Part shown: in pieces, positions 35,976 to 37,285 of the stretch
Layout: every line of letters starts with the position of its first letter
Numbering within the stretch: the first letter of the stretch is position 1
Origin: Eubacteriales bacterium
GTDB taxonomy: Bacteria > Bacillota > Clostridia > Christensenellales > Aristaeellaceae
Reading direction: 5' to 3'
NCBI GenBank assembly: GCA_028701335.1
Contig: JAQVQY010000010.1
Span: 1-37,285, forward strand
DNA: 37,285 bases
Made by a program: the position numbers and the translations under genes
Notes under the pieces: generated by a model
The model's input: only the letters and a program-made list of their open reading frames with translations
What the model was told of the DNA's origin: nothing
Databases searched by the model: none

Positions 35976-37285
35976 TCATGTCACGTCCCCGCCCTCGGGC
36001 GCCGGGGCTCCCTCGTCCGGGATAGCGCTGGGGCTACCCAGGGCGTACTTTGCCAGGTAGTCCTGATACACCGCTTCAAAACGAACCCCGGCCTCACCCT
36101 GGGAGAGCGATCTGACATACTCATGTGCGTCCAGGCTGCCGCGGCGCTCAATTTCAATGACGCTGGCGGCGATGTTGGAGCAGTGGTCGCTCACCCGCTC
36201 CAGGCTGGTCAGAAGGTCTGAAAGGACAAAGCCCAGCTCAATGGAGCAGGAGCCCGTTTTAAGCCGGTCGATGTGGTTCGCCTTGATCTGGCTGCGCAGG
36301 AAATCCACCACCTGCTCCAGCGGCTCCACCTGTTCAGCCTTAGCCAGGTCGCTAAAAATAAAAGCGTCCACCGCCAGGGTGAGGACCTCCCCCACCGCCT
36401 GGCGCATCACCCAGGTCTCCTGCTGGGCGGCCGGGGAAAACTGGATCTTCTTCGAGTGAATCTCGTCTGACACCTCCGTGATATTCACCGCATGGTCGCT
36501 GATGCGCTCAAAGTCGCCAAGGATGTGCAGGAGCTTGGACACCTCCTGGCTGTCCTTTAAAGAGAGCGGGCGTGTGCTGATTTTCACCAGGTATTCGCCC
36601 AGCCTGTCCTCATACTGGTCAATTTGGCTCTCCGCCTTTGATACAGCGTCGGCTTTCTTCAGGTCGAAGCGGTCCAGCAGCAGCATCGCGTCCAGGAACG
36701 CGTCCCGGGCCATCCCGGCCATCTCGCGGGTGAGCTTGCGGCACTGCTCCACGGCGACGGTGGGTGTGGCCAGAAGCCGGTCATCCAGAACCATGAAGCG
36801 CTCGCCCTCCTTGCCCTCTTTGACCAGGCGCCGGGCCATCCATTCCAGCCTGCCGATAAAGGGAAAGAGCACCACCACCGTGAACATGTTGAAAACCGAA
36901 TGCGTGACCGCGATGCCAAACGCCGTCGCGGCCTGATCCAGAAAGGGGAAATGGAAAATGGCGTTGAGCGCGTAAAACAGCGCCAGGAACAGAACGGTGC
37001 CAATCATGTTAAACGTCAGATGCACCGCCGCCACCCGTTTGGCATTGCTGTTGGCGCCGATGGAGGAGATGATGGCGGTTACACAGGTGCCGATGTTCTG
37101 CCCCATGATGATGGGGATGGCGGAAGAAAAGGGCAGGGCCCCTGTGTTGGCGATGGCCTGCAGGATGCCCACGGAGGCGGAGGAACTTTGTAATACTGCC
37201 GTGACCACAGCGCCCACCAGGACGCCAAAAACGGGATTTGAAAACAGGGTCAGCAGGCTGATGAACCCGGCGTCCTGTGAAAGGC
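35976..37285 (-). CDS. Na/Pi cotransporter family protein with PhoU-like C-terminal domain; partial, N-terminus beyond right edge
   Basis: GAVVTAVLQSSSASVGILQAIANTG, IIMGQNIGTCVTAIISSIGAN, then helical PhoU-like region; frame stays open to 37285 (LSQDAGFISLLTLFSNPVFGVLVGAVVT). Confidence 0.93.
   Translation of the reverse strand, partial: LSQDAGFISLLTLFSNPVFGVLVGAVVTAVLQSSSASVGILQAIANTGALPFSSAIPIIMGQNIGTCVTAIISSIGANSNAKRVAAVHLTFNMIGTVLFLALFYALNAIFHFPFLDQAATAFGIAVTHSVFNMFTVVVLFPFIGRLEWMARRLVKEGKEGERFMVLDDRLLATPTVAVEQCRKLTREMAGMARDAFLDAMLLLDRFDLKKADAVSKAESQIDQYEDRLGEYLVKISTRPLSLKDSQEVSKLLHILGDFERISDHAVNITEVSDEIHSKKIQFSPAAQQETWVMRQAVGEVLTLAVDAFIFSDLAKAEQVEPLEQVVDFLRSQIKANHIDRLKTGSCSIELGFVLSDLLTSLERVSDHCSNIAASVIEIERRGSLDAHEYVRSLSQGEAGVRFEAVYQDYLAKYALGSPSAIPDEGAPAPEGGDVT

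Noticed and set aside
1-37285. Search for CRISPR arrays, tRNA/rRNA genes, prophage or intact insertion sequences
   Set aside because: No regularly spaced repeats, tRNA-like T-loop context or transposase/integrase motifs that I could support by reading.

Overview
This 37.3-kb window is GC-rich bacterial chromosomal DNA, probably from an anaerobic Bacillota/Clostridia-type genome (inferred from the rpmE-yqhQ-prmC-prfA order, a two-gene SufCB-like system and a PPi-type PFK signature). Positions 1-10.9 kb hold a minus-strand sugar locus: ROK regulator, ABC importer (binding protein, ATPase, permease), NagB-like protein, PfkB kinase, aldose 1-epimerase, FucI/AraA-like isomerase, and a GH4 alpha-galactosidase-like gene that runs off the left edge and is missing from the ORF track. 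After a ~0.7-kb unassigned gap come accessory and housekeeping genes: two EamA transporters, PfpI/DJ-1, C69 dipeptidase, RidA, a RecQ C-terminal remnant, PPi-type PFK, SufB/SufC-like pair, Nat-type ABC exporter, NusG-II protein, rpmE, yqhQ, prmC, prfA, PQQ-type sugar dehydrogenase and a beta-hydroxyacid dehydrogenase. A compact minus-strand operon (Na/Pi transporter, metallophosphoesterase-like, ppk, cysS, comEA-like) closes the window. Observations most worth follow-up: the isomerase/kinase/NagB-like sugar locus with altered catalytic motifs; a DsbA/FrnE-like gene broken at an 8-nt homopolymer; an EamA transporter whose His-rich tail is frameshifted away; a metallophosphoesterase homolog lacking metal-ligand motifs; a candidate L31 leader; two strong intercistronic hairpins; and a helicase-less RQC-HRDC gene. 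I found no CRISPR array, rRNA, tRNA or intact mobile element. No single feature here is clearly a wholly new system; the sugar locus is the best candidate.
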